A program made the position numbers and the translations under genes. Positions 23,254-32,722 of a stretch of DNA of 43,969 nucleotides are shown one piece after another. A model generated the notes under the pieces. That model was not told the DNA's origin, ran no database searches, and worked only from the letters and a program-made list of their open reading frames with translations. The stretch's first letter is position 1. Every line of letters begins with the position of its first letter. The stretch is from Planctomycetota bacterium (lineage in GTDB: Bacteria; Planctomycetota; Phycisphaerae; SM23-33): NCBI GenBank assembly GCA_024275995.1, contig JAJRYB010000003.1, positions 1 through 43,969 on the forward strand, read 5' to 3'.

Positions 23254-24765
23254 ATGCCGGATCGGTCGCCTCAAGACAGAATCGCAGACTACTCGCAGCG
23301 CGTGCTTGCCTGCTGGACTGGAAAAAATATCGGAGGGACGCTGGGAATGCCCTTCGAAGGCGTCCCTGGCCCGCTGGACCTGAACTTCTATGATCCGGTC
23401 CCCAACGAGGCGGTCGCCAATGACGATCTGGACCTGCAACTATTGTGGCTGGCGTCTCTGGAACGCAAACAGGCTCCGCTGGACCACGCCGACCTGTGCG
23501 ATGCGTGGCGGCGGTACCAGGTCTTTGCCGCAGACGAGTACGGTATCGCGCGATGGAACCTGTTTCGCGGTATCGAGCCTCCACTCAGCGGCGTCCACAA
23601 CAACTGGTTCCGCGACGGAATGGGGGCCGCCATCCGTTCGGAAATCTGGGCCTGCCTTTTCCCCGGCCAACCTCAATGGGCGGCCTGGTTCGCGTGGCAG
23701 GACGCCTGCGTCGATCACGCCGGAGACGGCATCTGGGCCGAGGTTTTCCTGGCCGCTACCCAATCGCTGGCGTTCGTCAATCAAAACGTCGTCGAAGTGA
23801 TACGCCGTTCGCTCGGAATGCTTCCGGAGGACTGCCGCCTCAGGACCGCCATCGAAATGCTGCTCGATATGTTCAAAGACGGACAGGACCTCGAAACCGC
23901 CAGGCGGGCGATTTTCGACCGCTTCGGCAGCCACAATTTCACCGACTGCGTGATGAACCTCTCGTTCATTGTGCTGGGGCTTTTGTGGGGGGACGGCGAC
24001 TTCGACAGAACCGTCCTGACGGCGGTAAACTGCGGAGAAGACACCGATTGCACCGGCGCGACCGTCGGCGCGACTTTCGGGCTTTTCTACGGGCTTGACG
24101 CGATTCCTCAGCGGTGGAAGGAACCTGTCGGCGAGGCGATTGTCGTCAGCGATCACCTGAAGCATCTACCCATGCCCGCCGACCTGGGCGAGTTGACCCG
24201 ACGGACCGAGGCGATTTCCAGCCTTCTGACGGTACAACTGCGGGACCAGTCCTCTCCGACGATTCCACGGGGCGAGCCTCGGGATACGATCGACGACGAC
24301 AATCGCTGGCTGATCTTTTCGGGATCCCAGCCGACGTTCAGCATGGACGCTCCAGAACCGATCGGTCCCGACCGTGCGTGCGAACTGACGGGCAGTTTCC
24401 CGGGCATCGTGATGGACCTGTCCGAGCATCTCGCAGCCGGCGAAACGGTTCTGAACCTGCAAACCTTCATTCACTCGCCCCGCAACGTCGAGGGATTGCT
24501 GATGATCTGCGCCAATGCGGGAATCACGGCCTGGCTGGACGGACGGATGGTGCTGAACTACCACGGTCGTCGGCCGATCGTACCGGCGTTTCATCGCACT
24601 GAAGGTGGCGGAGCGATTCCGGTTCATCTCGAGCAGGGACGCAGCCACCTGTTGCAGATTCGCCTGCTGGGGTGCGGAAGTTCGCCGATGGCGGTGGTGG
24701 CGGTTGGCGAGGTTAACTGTCATTACATCCCGGATGCGAAGTTCGCCCCGCTGGCGAGCGATTGA
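23254..24765 (+). CDS. ADP-ribosylglycohydrolase-family protein with C-terminal extra domain
   Basis: 503 residues from the ATG at 23254 (GGAG eight bases upstream). The N-terminal two-thirds is an all-helical ADP-ribosylglycohydrolase fold: VLACWTGKNIGGTLGMPFEG at the start, NDDLDLQLLWL (metal-binding acidic motif), and VNCGEDTDCTGATVGATFG near residue 260, matching the family's 'GgDtDt.ga..Ga..G' site with dinuclear metal ligands. The last about 140 residues look like a separate beta-sandwich (LNLQTFIHSP, AWLDGRMVLNYHG). Such proteins in planctomycetes often accompany sugar-degradation genes, and the substrate may be a ribosylated or other glycosidic small molecule rather than a modified protein. 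Confidence 0.83.
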   Translation: MPDRSPQDRIADYSQRVLACWTGKNIGGTLGMPFEGVPGPLDLNFYDPVPNEAVANDDLDLQLLWLASLERKQAPLDHADLCDAWRRYQVFAADEYGIARWNLFRGIEPPLSGVHNNWFRDGMGAAIRSEIWACLFPGQPQWAAWFAWQDACVDHAGDGIWAEVFLAATQSLAFVNQNVVEVIRRSLGMLPEDCRLRTAIEMLLDMFKDGQDLETARRAIFDRFGSHNFTDCVMNLSFIVLGLLWGDGDFDRTVLTAVNCGEDTDCTGATVGATFGLFYGLDAIPQRWKEPVGEAIVVSDHLKHLPMPADLGELTRRTEAISSLLTVQLRDQSSPTIPRGEPRDTIDDDNRWLIFSGSQPTFSMDAPEPIGPDRACELTGSFPGIVMDLSEHLAAGETVLNLQTFIHSPRNVEGLLMICANAGITAWLDGRMVLNYHGRRPIVPAFHRTEGGGAIPVHLEQGRSHLLQIRLLGCGSSPMAVVAVGEVNCHYIPDAKFAPLASD

Positions 24766-24996
24766 TTCCTCGTGCGATTCGCGTGGGGTCCTGTGCGATC
24801 AACGATCGCGGCACGATCGGCTAGAGCACTGAAAGATTGAGATGCCGTAAGGTTTCGTCGGTGAGGACGAGGCTGGCAAGGAAGAAAAATGAGGCATATT
24901 CGTTAATATTCCGAATTTTTCCTGACGCCGCCAGCCGACGCCGCAAACTTCAAAACATGCGGCAGGTCAATTTTGAATTGCTCTGGACGTCGTAGC

Positions 24997-26937
24997 CTAC
25001 ATGGACCGCATCCACACCCGCATCGCCCCGCGGCTGCGATTGTTCCAGAGGGCATAGGGAACGGCTTTGGCTCGAACGGCCAGGCTCTTCTGTCGTATCG
25101 GCCCAGGGGCATACAATGGCGCGGCGTCCCCGGCGACAGCCCGTCGCGCGTTGACCGATACGGTCACGCATCCGCCCAGGAGATCCTTCTCCCAACGCGC
25201 CGTGGGCTTGTGGTCGGCAGCGAGACAGATCCCGTCCAGCGGCACGCCGCAGTCGGCTTCCTCGAAACAGTAGACGATCGGACCGCGCCGAATCACGACC
25301 CGCCCGGCGGCGCTTTCGACGTTCGGATGGGCTTTGATGCGCTGCACGTCCATCGGCAGCGTGAGGCGAACCGTCTCGCCGCCCTTCCATGTGCGGTCGA
25401 GGAGTGCATAGCCGTCCTTCATGACCGGCGCCATGCGGATCGCCCGGCCGTCGATGCGAAGCGTCGCGCCGCGACACCACCCCGGAATACGCAGGGCCAG
25501 CGTGAATCGGCTGGGCTGCCTGACGCGCACGCGAAGGCGAACATCGCCCTTCCACGGATATCGCGTCTTCATTTCGACGACGGCCGATCCGGAGGAAACC
25601 TGCCATCGAATGCTGCCACCGAGGTAGAGATTCACACGAAGCAGCGAGCCGTCTTCAGTGCGCGTGGCGGCGTAATTGCCCAGCGACGCCAGCATTCTCG
25701 CCAGGTTCGGCGGGCAGCACGCACAGCCGAACCATTCCTGGCGATCGTGACCGAAGCCGTGCTTCGGCGGGTGCAACTCAAGGCGTTTCGGGTCGCTGGC
25801 CAGGCGGTTCTGGTAGAAGAATCGCATCCCGTCGAGACTCATGCCCGCCAGCACGTTGTTGTACAGCGCCAGTTCCATCACGTCGGCATACTCGCTGCGC
25901 GGGTCGACCTCCAGCATCCGACGGGCGAAGAACACCATCGCGATGGCGGCGCACGTTTCGGCGTACGCCGACTCATCCGGCAGGTCGTAGTCTTCGGTGA
26001 ACCGCTCGTCCCGGGCGGTCGACCCCACGCCGCCTGTGACATACATGCGTCGCTTCGTGATCGACTCCCAGAGCGCCCGGCATGCGGCGAACAGTTCCGT
26101 ATCGTGCGTCTCCGTCGCCACCTCTGCCATCCCCGAATAGAGATACAGCGCCCGGACGGCATGGCCGACGGCGTCGGTCTGCTTCCGCACCGGTACATGA
26201 GCTTGGGCGCATTCCAGGGGAGCGGCACTCTTGCCCAGTCGCTTCGATTCGGCCACGAAATAGTGCCCCTGCCCCCTGCGCTTCCGTCCGCGCTCGTCCA
26301 CGAAGTATTTCGCCAACTTCAGGTAGCGCCGCTGCCCCGTTGCCCGGTAGAGGCTAACCAGAGCGAGTTCCACCTCCTGGTGCCCGGGGTATCCCTTCAC
26401 CTGGTCCTTGCGTGGGCCGAAACGCCGGTCCATGTGATCCGCCAACCGCTCCATCGCCCCCAGCAGGCGGTCGTCCCCCAGCGAGTCGTGCAACGCGACG
26501 GCCGCCTCCATCAGATGACCAGCCGTGTAGAGTTCGTGAGCGCCCAGAAGATCGGTCCACCTTTCGTCCGGGCGGCACCTCGTGAAATACGGGTTCAGAT
26601 ATCCGTCTGGCTCCTGGGCGGCGACGAGATCGGCGACCACCCGATCCATCGCCGGACGCAACGTTGCGTCCTCGTGCTTACTGAGATAGTACGCGACGGC
26701 CTCCAGCCACTTGGCTACGTCCGACGTCCAGAAACAGTGCGACTCCTCGGGGAGGGGGCGTTTCGGATCACCCGCCGCCCAGATGGCCTGAAACCGCCCG
26801 GTCTGGCGACACTGCTTCTCGGCATGACGGAGCATGCCCGGCAAAACATTTGTCAGCCGATCGTCCCAGAACGGATTTTGGATCGAAACATCCGACAGAG
26901 ACACGCCCTGCTCCACACGCTCGATATGCTGAGACAT
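24997..26937 (-). CDS. Glycoside hydrolase family 127 (beta-L-arabinofuranosidase-like)
   Basis: 646 residues from the ATG at 26937 (GGAG six bases upstream). An (alpha/alpha)6 barrel is followed by beta domains. The family signature is complete: SAYAETCAA (E327, C329) and WFGCACCPPN (C407, C408). In the characterised enzyme HypBA1 these correspond to the zinc ligands, with the first cysteine of the CC pair acting as nucleophile. WTSDVAKWLEAVAYYL and LYTAGHLMEAAVA are also typical. It removes beta-L-arabinofuranose or a related sugar. There is no signal peptide. It precedes a URO-D-like gene on the same strand by about 200 bases. Confidence 0.9.
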   Translation of the reverse strand: MSQHIERVEQGVSLSDVSIQNPFWDDRLTNVLPGMLRHAEKQCRQTGRFQAIWAAGDPKRPLPEESHCFWTSDVAKWLEAVAYYLSKHEDATLRPAMDRVVADLVAAQEPDGYLNPYFTRCRPDERWTDLLGAHELYTAGHLMEAAVALHDSLGDDRLLGAMERLADHMDRRFGPRKDQVKGYPGHQEVELALVSLYRATGQRRYLKLAKYFVDERGRKRRGQGHYFVAESKRLGKSAAPLECAQAHVPVRKQTDAVGHAVRALYLYSGMAEVATETHDTELFAACRALWESITKRRMYVTGGVGSTARDERFTEDYDLPDESAYAETCAAIAMVFFARRMLEVDPRSEYADVMELALYNNVLAGMSLDGMRFFYQNRLASDPKRLELHPPKHGFGHDRQEWFGCACCPPNLARMLASLGNYAATRTEDGSLLRVNLYLGGSIRWQVSSGSAVVEMKTRYPWKGDVRLRVRVRQPSRFTLALRIPGWCRGATLRIDGRAIRMAPVMKDGYALLDRTWKGGETVRLTLPMDVQRIKAHPNVESAAGRVVIRRGPIVYCFEEADCGVPLDGICLAADHKPTARWEKDLLGGCVTVSVNARRAVAGDAAPLYAPGPIRQKSLAVRAKAVPYALWNNRSRGAMRVWMRSM

Positions 26938-27136
26938 GGTTTTCTCCATCGCAACCGGTGCTCCTGCACGAAGAACTCCAAAGCCGGACTTCCGGACAGG
27001 CCTGGTAGTCCGGATCAGACGTCACTCATTCCCGGAACGACCACCCGCTCCCCATGCACCGGCACGCGAAGCCGCGGATCGGTTCGACCGGCTTGCCGGG
27101 TAAGCTGCTCAGGCGCGATGCCGGGGTTGCCCATGG

Positions 27137-28219
27137 CTAGCGGTACTCCCTGACGACCTCCAATGCCTTCTCCGCGACCTCCATCGTCGTCGGACACATC
27201 CAGACATAGACGCCCTTCGTGCCGATTTCGTCGAGTAGCGGATTGAGTTCATGGAGTTCGACGCCGACGACCTGCACGCTCTTGCCTGCGTCGAGAACGC
27301 GGTGGTAGAGTTCGTACCAGCGTGGATTCCCACCGGCTTCGATGCCGGCCTGGGGCGTCCACTCGACGGCATCGAGTGCATCGATGGCCAGCAGAGAGTC
27401 CAGCTTGTCGATGCATTGCGTGCCGTCGAGGTGGTACATGGAATGGTCCAGCCATTCACATTGCTCGGTCAGGGCCGGCACGACGAACCGCTCAAACATC
27501 TCCGGGGAGAACATCGCGCAGGCGTCGCACTGCACCTTGGCCGTCTTACCGGGACCCCACAGATCGAAAGCGCCGAAACTCGAACTGCCGTCCGGCAGCT
27601 GGATGATATCGTAGATTCGCCGGTAGGCTTCGAAGAAGGCCTGGTTGATCTCCATGACCTTCTGCTCAACCCATTCGGGGCGTTCGATCATGTCCATCAT
27701 CAGCGTCTGCGGGTCGCGCAGGGCTGCGATGATGTCGATGTTCTCCACCAGATCCGGGCAGCCCACCATGTACTTGCCTTCCGCCAATACTGCGCAGGCG
27801 CGACAGGTGGCTTCGGTCATCTTCCACCAGTGGCTCTCGGGGTCAAACTTCAGCAGTGGCAGCGATTCCGGATTGGCCACTTCGTGAATACACGGCTTGA
27901 ACCAAACCGTGTCCGGCGAGAAGCCCGGCTCGGACCCCAGAAATAACGCCAGCGACCCGGGGCCGATATCGGTGCCCGAAATGGGCAGACCGTCGCCCGG
28001 GAACTGGTGTTGCGCCAGCGCAAAATGATTGCGTCTGGCCCGCAGGGCGCCGTCTTCGTAGGCCTCAACCAGGCCGGCTGGTCCCGGGTCTTCCATCGCT
28101 TCGTGTGGCGTGGCCTGTGGATGGGAGCCAACCGCCACCACCAGTCCCTTGCGGTTCCACCAATCGACAAAGTGCTGTTTTGTATCTTTCCAGTTCGACT
28201 GCCACGTCAGATCAAACAT
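27137..28219 (-). CDS. Uroporphyrinogen decarboxylase-like (URO-D fold) protein, type 1
   Basis: 360 residues from the ATG at 28219 (AAGGA eight bases upstream). It shows URO-D-superfamily barrel features: LMMDMIERPEWVEQKVMEI, then YHLDGTQCIDKLDSLLAIDA with ALDAVEWTPQAG. True HemE has different conserved residues, so tetrapyrrole decarboxylation is unlikely. Relatives include corrinoid-dependent methyltransferases (MtaA/CmuA type), but most planctomycete members are uncharacterised and lie in glycan-degradation islands, as here. Its neighbours are GH127 and a large glycosidase-like gene (28247-30529) that ends 28 bases upstream of its start. Confidence 0.78.
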   Translation of the reverse strand: MFDLTWQSNWKDTKQHFVDWWNRKGLVVAVGSHPQATPHEAMEDPGPAGLVEAYEDGALRARRNHFALAQHQFPGDGLPISGTDIGPGSLALFLGSEPGFSPDTVWFKPCIHEVANPESLPLLKFDPESHWWKMTEATCRACAVLAEGKYMVGCPDLVENIDIIAALRDPQTLMMDMIERPEWVEQKVMEINQAFFEAYRRIYDIIQLPDGSSSFGAFDLWGPGKTAKVQCDACAMFSPEMFERFVVPALTEQCEWLDHSMYHLDGTQCIDKLDSLLAIDALDAVEWTPQAGIEAGGNPRWYELYHRVLDAGKSVQVVGVELHELNPLLDEIGTKGVYVWMCPTTMEVAEKALEVVREYR

Positions 28220-28246
28220 GCATGTATTCCTTCTCTTGAACAAGCA

Positions 28247-30529
28247 TCATACCTCCGGCAACGGATAATCGCTGCCCTGAATTTTGAAGGGAGTCGGAAA
28301 ATCAAGGAATGTCCAATCGTTGCAGAGTTGCTTCAAGCATCGCGGTAATCCGGATTCCGCGATCCCCTGGGCAACACCTTTCCACTTGCCTTTCTCATCG
28401 CGCCATAACGCAACATCAAGGGGGGTGTGTAAATCCAGCGAAACTCCCGCGCCCTGGACCAGCGACAGTCCACCGGCGGCTATTGCCTGGAGTTTTCCCG
28501 CAGCATCTACCCTTGCGGCGAAAAGACCCTGAGCTTTGGCTCTGATCGGAACGCCGTTTACCGCAATGATTTCATCGATGGGGTCGCCCGCATACGACCG
28601 GTTTGCGAGTATTCTTATCACGGTTCCATCGATCAACCTGGAAGTCCCATCCGGTGCGGGGATACCGATTTGTTCGCTTTCGAACAACAGGAATTCCTCT
28701 GTAAGTGGTGTCTGCCTGGGAGCATTACTCGCGGACAATCCGGAAAGTATTTCATCCAGCGCGTTTTGGTTTTGGTTTTGAAGCTCGATGAACTGTGGGG
28801 GTAATTCATTATTTCCGTCAAAAGCCTTGACACTCGAATCTTTCGTCCAGTTACCCACACGATAAAGGGTTGTTTCTGTTATCGGGTTACGATTGAAAAA
28901 GTCACAAACGCTTTTGGGGCAAAGCTCGGGATGATAAAGCACCAGGGCGCTGTAACGCTGAGGGCCGACTTTTACATATCCATCATCAGTAATTTCAAAG
29001 GTGCCAGCGGAAATCTCACTGCTTGGATAAAGATCAACGGCATAACCGTTTCTCCATAGCTCAAGTGACAATTCCTCTCCATAATCAAGATATCCATCAC
29101 CTGCCCAGTTCATCAGGCTCTCATGGCCAAACACAAACGCAACCGGACAATCCAGGGGAGACTTTGAAATAAAATTCAGCAACCTTACCCTGCACTGGGC
29201 CTGGATAAGGTCCGAGTTGAGATACAACCCGTAACGGAGGACCTTTTTCCTCGAAACGCTGAGGCCTGTTTCCATATTTGCGAATGGATCGGGATAGAGG
29301 GGATGGAATACCATTCTTCCACCTCCAAGCGCGTAGCGCCAGATATTCCGCTCATAGTGTTCAACCCTGTTCGAATAACCTTCATTCAGCCAGTTTGGCG
29401 AATTGAATTTCTTACACAGCGCGGTGCACGCGGAAAGAGGCGTTATTTCATCGGTCTGCGCCCAGTCTCTTCTCGCGCCCCACCATGATATGCCGTTCTT
29501 GAAGATTTCATGTTCATTGATTCGCGGATACCACGTCGGATGCTTGGCTACGATCGCATCTCTACCGAAAACGGCTTTTACATCGTCATAGTAGTGTTGT
29601 TCAATTTCGATGTTGCGGCGAAAATTCAAATCCATGTAAATCCTGATAGCGCTAACCCGCCGCTCGTCCCGGCCCTCAAAAGGTATCGCCATCACCAACA
29701 GGTCATCCAACAAGCAGCCGCCGCCTGATTCGCCTGCATATTCCCGATCATAAAATTCAGAATACCAGAATGCCCTCCTCTGGAACATTTCTCCCTGGGT
29801 GGTCGGAAATCCCCACTCATCTTTCACGGCGCCTTTCAGGGGCAAATCGTGGTATTGCTCCAGCAGCTCGCGCTGATAATCGATTATGTGAGGGGAGAAT
29901 ACATCCGGTGAAAACAAAGAGAATTCCGCCATTACGAAGAGATGCGTAAGACCGTCCGATCCCGAAAGCTCCAATGAGCCGGTAACAATCCCGGCATCTT
30001 CTTTGTCGATATTAATCTGCCGGCTGACATCGGTAAGAGTATCCGGGATAATCTCCGCGGATTTGTTTTTGTTCCCCGCAAATGCTCTGACAAACTTTCC
30101 TTCAAGCGGATAGTAAGGCGTACCCTGACCGGTCATATGATCATGGCAACTGAAGCTTCTGATTTCAAAGTCTCCGCAACCATCCTGGAGCACTATCTCT
30201 TCCAGGCGAATAACTTTCTGCATTTCATCGGGGTGGCGCCTTTGAAACTCCTTCCGCGCTAGACGAGGGTCAAGATCAAATGCAACACCAATACCCTTGC
30301 TTTGCGCATAGTCTATAAATTTACGGACCAGTTCTTTTGTATCGGATTCGGCAACCGCATGTCCCTTGATGCGCATGGACAGGGCAATAAGATTGAACGT
30401 CCCGTGATCCGCCACGACGTCGATCATGCCCTTCCACGATCGATCATTTTCAAAATGGTCTTCACAGAGTGTGATAAAAGCTATTTCCGGAAGAATCGAA
30501 GTATCAATTCTGACATTATTATTCATCAT
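28247..30529 (-). CDS. Large glycosidase-like protein of unrecognised family
   Basis: 760 residues (ATG at 30529 or 30526, GGAG nearby). I do not recognise the family. Visible features: an N-terminal barrel-like region with AQSKGIGVAFDLDPRLARKEF, a beta-sandwich-like insert, a segment VKDEWGFPTTQGE that could carry a catalytic Glu, WWGARRDWAQTDE, a flavodoxin-like middle region (VAFVFGHESLMNWAGDGYLD; YSALVLYHPELCPKS) resembling the glutamine-amidotransferase-like domain of beta-galactosidase-type enzymes, and a C-terminal beta domain. The base composition is visibly more AT-rich than the genes around it, suggesting recent transfer. No signal peptide. Confidence 0.72.
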   Translation of the reverse strand: MMNNNVRIDTSILPEIAFITLCEDHFENDRSWKGMIDVVADHGTFNLIALSMRIKGHAVAESDTKELVRKFIDYAQSKGIGVAFDLDPRLARKEFQRRHPDEMQKVIRLEEIVLQDGCGDFEIRSFSCHDHMTGQGTPYYPLEGKFVRAFAGNKNKSAEIIPDTLTDVSRQINIDKEDAGIVTGSLELSGSDGLTHLFVMAEFSLFSPDVFSPHIIDYQRELLEQYHDLPLKGAVKDEWGFPTTQGEMFQRRAFWYSEFYDREYAGESGGGCLLDDLLVMAIPFEGRDERRVSAIRIYMDLNFRRNIEIEQHYYDDVKAVFGRDAIVAKHPTWYPRINEHEIFKNGISWWGARRDWAQTDEITPLSACTALCKKFNSPNWLNEGYSNRVEHYERNIWRYALGGGRMVFHPLYPDPFANMETGLSVSRKKVLRYGLYLNSDLIQAQCRVRLLNFISKSPLDCPVAFVFGHESLMNWAGDGYLDYGEELSLELWRNGYAVDLYPSSEISAGTFEITDDGYVKVGPQRYSALVLYHPELCPKSVCDFFNRNPITETTLYRVGNWTKDSSVKAFDGNNELPPQFIELQNQNQNALDEILSGLSASNAPRQTPLTEEFLLFESEQIGIPAPDGTSRLIDGTVIRILANRSYAGDPIDEIIAVNGVPIRAKAQGLFAARVDAAGKLQAIAAGGLSLVQGAGVSLDLHTPLDVALWRDEKGKWKGVAQGIAESGLPRCLKQLCNDWTFLDFPTPFKIQGSDYPLPEV

Positions 30530-30691
30530 GGACTCCGTAAGGTTTGAAATGGTAATTTTACAGTACGGCTGTCAAACTGGCTTCAACCAATATGTAATTA
30601 TGCGGTATACTGGCGTGCACACACGCACGGTGGGAGAGATGTCCCTGTCGGACCCGGGAGAGCTGATTCGGCGAGAGGCCGTTGGCGGGGG
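30530..30691. other. 162-bp spacer with possible promoter elements
   Basis: AT-rich spacer upstream of the large glycosidase-like gene on the minus strand. TTGACA and TAAAAT elements are present on the minus strand but not at standard spacing, so no promoter is called. No hairpin terminator for the pseudopilin gene was seen. Confidence 0.35.
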
Positions 30692-31432
30692 CTATTTCGC
30701 CGCGTAGCCCGGGCGACACCAGAGGCGCTTCATTTCCTCGTCGGCTGCAGGCCAGGACGGAACGAAAAGATCATCCGCAAGTCGCCAGCTGACGTGGCCG
30801 TCAAGCCAGGCGACGTTGCCGCCTTCCTGGTGGCGATCGCCCACAGGGGCCCAATTGCCGTCGAGGTAGGAATCGTAAACCGTGTCGCCGTTACTGTCGG
30901 CCAGCGCGAGACGGTCGGCCAGTCCGGTAATATCGGACATATTGAGCTTCTGCGTTAAAATACTGCCGTCGGCTGTGTAGTAGCCCAGGTAGGCGTTGTA
31001 CCCGTAGCACAACTCGTTCCAGTTGATCTCGCGAGGCTGCTCGGAAGGACACTGCCAGACATCATCGTCCACCTGGAGTTGCAGAAACTGGTACCAGAGG
31101 CGAGGAGACGACGTAAACAGATCGTAAGAGGGAAGGATGCCGTCGTTTTCTTCAGTGTACATCGTCAGGGCAAACGAAAGCTGTCGCAGCGCGCTGGCGC
31201 AGACGACGCCTTTTGCGAGGTCCTTGGCCCTCGAGAGCGAGGGCACGAGGATAGAGACCAGCAGGGCAATGATAGCGATCACCACGAGCAGCTCGATCAA
31301 CGTAAAACCGAAGCGCGACCTGCGCCGCCGTCGGCGACCTGCCACCGGGCGAGAACCCGGCTGGGGCGATGAGCATACGGCACCGGCCGCCGCACGCCGC
31401 CACTCTTTCTGACTGACATCCGTGACGGTCAT
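30692..31432 (-). CDS. Type II-secretion/type IV-pilus-like pseudopilin with H-x9-DG tail
   Basis: 246 residues from the ATG at 31432. The prepilin signal is RFGFTLIELLVVIAIIALLV: a cleavage site G/F, E at +5 and a hydrophobic helix. It is preceded by an unusually long leader of about 43 residues with RRRRRR. The mature part has SRAKDLAKGVVCASALRQL and ends with a beta-sheet region containing HQEGGNVAWLDGHVSW, the H-x9-DG motif of the planctomycete/verrucomicrobial pseudopilin family. Many such genes lie in glycan-degradation islands; the role in secretion or surface structure is not settled. An upstream start at M74 of the longer frame is possible but has no ribosome site. Confidence 0.83.
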   Translation of the reverse strand: MTVTDVSQKEWRRAAAGAVCSSPQPGSRPVAGRRRRRRSRFGFTLIELLVVIAIIALLVSILVPSLSRAKDLAKGVVCASALRQLSFALTMYTEENDGILPSYDLFTSSPRLWYQFLQLQVDDDVWQCPSEQPREINWNELCYGYNAYLGYYTADGSILTQKLNMSDITGLADRLALADSNGDTVYDSYLDGNWAPVGDRHQEGGNVAWLDGHVSWRLADDLFVPSWPAADEEMKRLWCRPGYAAK

Positions 31433-31449
31433 AAGTGTTGTCCCGTAAT

Positions 31450-31480
31450 GTCCGGCGGCGCCACAGCCGTGCCGCCGGAC
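31450..31480. terminator. Strong inverted repeat between LamG-PEP-CTERM gene and pseudopilin gene
   Basis: Ten-base perfect arms (GTCCGGCGGC and GCCGCCGGAC) around an 11-base loop. No T-tract follows on either strand, so it may act as a transcript-stabilising or attenuating hairpin rather than a full intrinsic terminator. Confidence 0.55.
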
Positions 31481-31541
31481 CAGGTGGCGGACCCCGCCCC
31501 GGTATGAGGCGGCGGCCATATTCATATTCCACCACCGGAAG

Positions 31542-32345
31542 CTATTTTTTTCGCCGCCGACGACAGATGGCAACCAGTCCGCCCAGCCCCAGAACGGCCA
31601 GGGTGGTCGGTTCCGGAATGGCCTGGATTCGCAGCTCGTCGAGCAGGCCTTCGCCCGGGTCATTGCCGTCATTGCCGATTCCAACCAGTAATGTGTCACT
31701 GGCTGTGAAGATCGGCCCAACGTAGGTCGTATTGGTACCGCCATCGGACAGGGTTTGCAGCGCGTCGTTGACGGTGATGGTCGGCGTGTTCACCGAATCC
31801 CACTCCACGACGACATGATACCAGTCGGTAGTGCTAACCATGTTGGGCGTGGAAAGCTTGCGATAACTCCCGTTGCCGTCTTCCATTATGAGGTAGAACT
31901 GTCCGCCCCCGTACGTGAGGGGATTCATCCGCACTCCGACGGAGAAGTCGCCCGCGTTGGAGCCACCGTCATTCTTCCGTACGATGTCCTGATCGCTGCC
32001 CCAGCCGAACGAAGTTTCGCTGAGCTTGATCAGGAAACTGATCGAACCGGCAGTCTGCGCCGCGTCAAAAGACGGATCGTCATCAATCTGGTTTATCCCG
32101 CTGGCTTGCGTGTATTCCGTCGCTTTGTCATAGAATCCCGTGTCGCCGGTGGCCAGCGGCCCGGCTGTCGCGTGATTGCCGTTGAAGGAGCTGTCCTGGG
32201 GCATTGACGTCCCGGCAGCCTCGTCAAAGTGGAACAGCAAGACGGTATAGGCGTCGGGGGTGTACGGCGCCGCCAACAGGGCGTTGCAGGCGAATACGCC
32301 CAGCGCAAGCGTTACAACCAATGTGAAATTCGCCATTCTAGTCAT
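31542..32345 (-). CDS. LamG-domain PEP-CTERM exported protein
   Basis: 267 residues from the ATG at 32345 (AAAGGAG upstream). A signal peptide (MANFTLVVTLALGVFACNALLAA) is followed by a LamG/concanavalin-like sandwich: YTVLLFHFDEAAG at the start, SISFLIKLSETSFGW, STTDWYHVVVEWDS, and GEGLLDELRIQ. The C-terminus has IPEPTTLAVLGLGGLVAICRRRRKK, the PEP-CTERM sorting signal. LamG domains bind glycans, so it is probably a surface or secreted carbohydrate-binding protein, directed by exosortase. It is divergent from lacI, and a palindrome overlaps its promoter. Confidence 0.87.
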   Translation of the reverse strand: MTRMANFTLVVTLALGVFACNALLAAPYTPDAYTVLLFHFDEAAGTSMPQDSSFNGNHATAGPLATGDTGFYDKATEYTQASGINQIDDDPSFDAAQTAGSISFLIKLSETSFGWGSDQDIVRKNDGGSNAGDFSVGVRMNPLTYGGGQFYLIMEDGNGSYRKLSTPNMVSTTDWYHVVVEWDSVNTPTITVNDALQTLSDGGTNTTYVGPIFTASDTLLVGIGNDGNDPGEGLLDELRIQAIPEPTTLAVLGLGGLVAICRRRRKK

Positions 32346-32426
32346 CGTCGTTCTCCTTTGCTGTGGCGGATACCCGCCTGTCCTCAACTGTTCCGCCTCC
32401 CAAAGAGGAAGAGAGGCTCTCTTTTT

Positions 32427-32438
32427 GTGACACGTTAC
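32427..32438. promoter_or_regulatory. Weak operator-like site
   Basis: GTGACACGTTAC differs at two positions from the palindrome GTAACATGTTAC found at 32477 and 32746. It lies downstream of the LamG gene's promoter, within its leader region. Confidence 0.35.
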
Positions 32439-32475
32439 TCTCGCAACCACCGACTCGACGATGGCCACTCCGCGG

Positions 32476-32489
32476 TGTAACATGTTACA
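32476..32489. promoter_or_regulatory. LacI-type operator O1 (TGTAACATGTTACA)
   Basis: Perfect 14-base palindrome just downstream of the minus-strand -10 element at 32492-32497, so bound repressor would block transcription of the LamG gene. The core GTAACATGTTAC is repeated exactly at 32746-32757, over the lacI promoter. Confidence 0.7.
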
Positions 32490-32491
32490 GT

Positions 32492-32519
32492 ATTTTACCA
32501 CAGATCGTCATTTCCGCAA
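32492..32519 (-). promoter_or_regulatory. Promoter of the LamG PEP-CTERM gene
   Basis: On the minus strand TTGCGG (32514-32519), 16 bases, TAAAAT (32492-32497). The -35 is weak, the -10 good. Operator O1 lies immediately downstream. Confidence 0.4.
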
Positions 32520-32722
32520 TACATTTTCCGCGAAAAGGCCAAATATTTTTACCGCCCCACCCCTGAACCCACTGCTTCGATAAGAAAACATCAAGCATGT
32601 CTCCCGACGAGACAAAGAAGACAAAGAATCGTTAAATGCCTTAACGTGTTGTCTTGTCAAAGGTTAGATTCTATTTGTCGCCCCAGCGCCCCTGTCCTAT
32701 CGGATCGCCGTCAAGAAAGCAG

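Noticed and set aside
24766-24996. Possible small RNA or terminator between convergent genes
   Set aside because: Several short inverted repeats are present but none forms a clear stem with a T-tract, and no promoter was seen.
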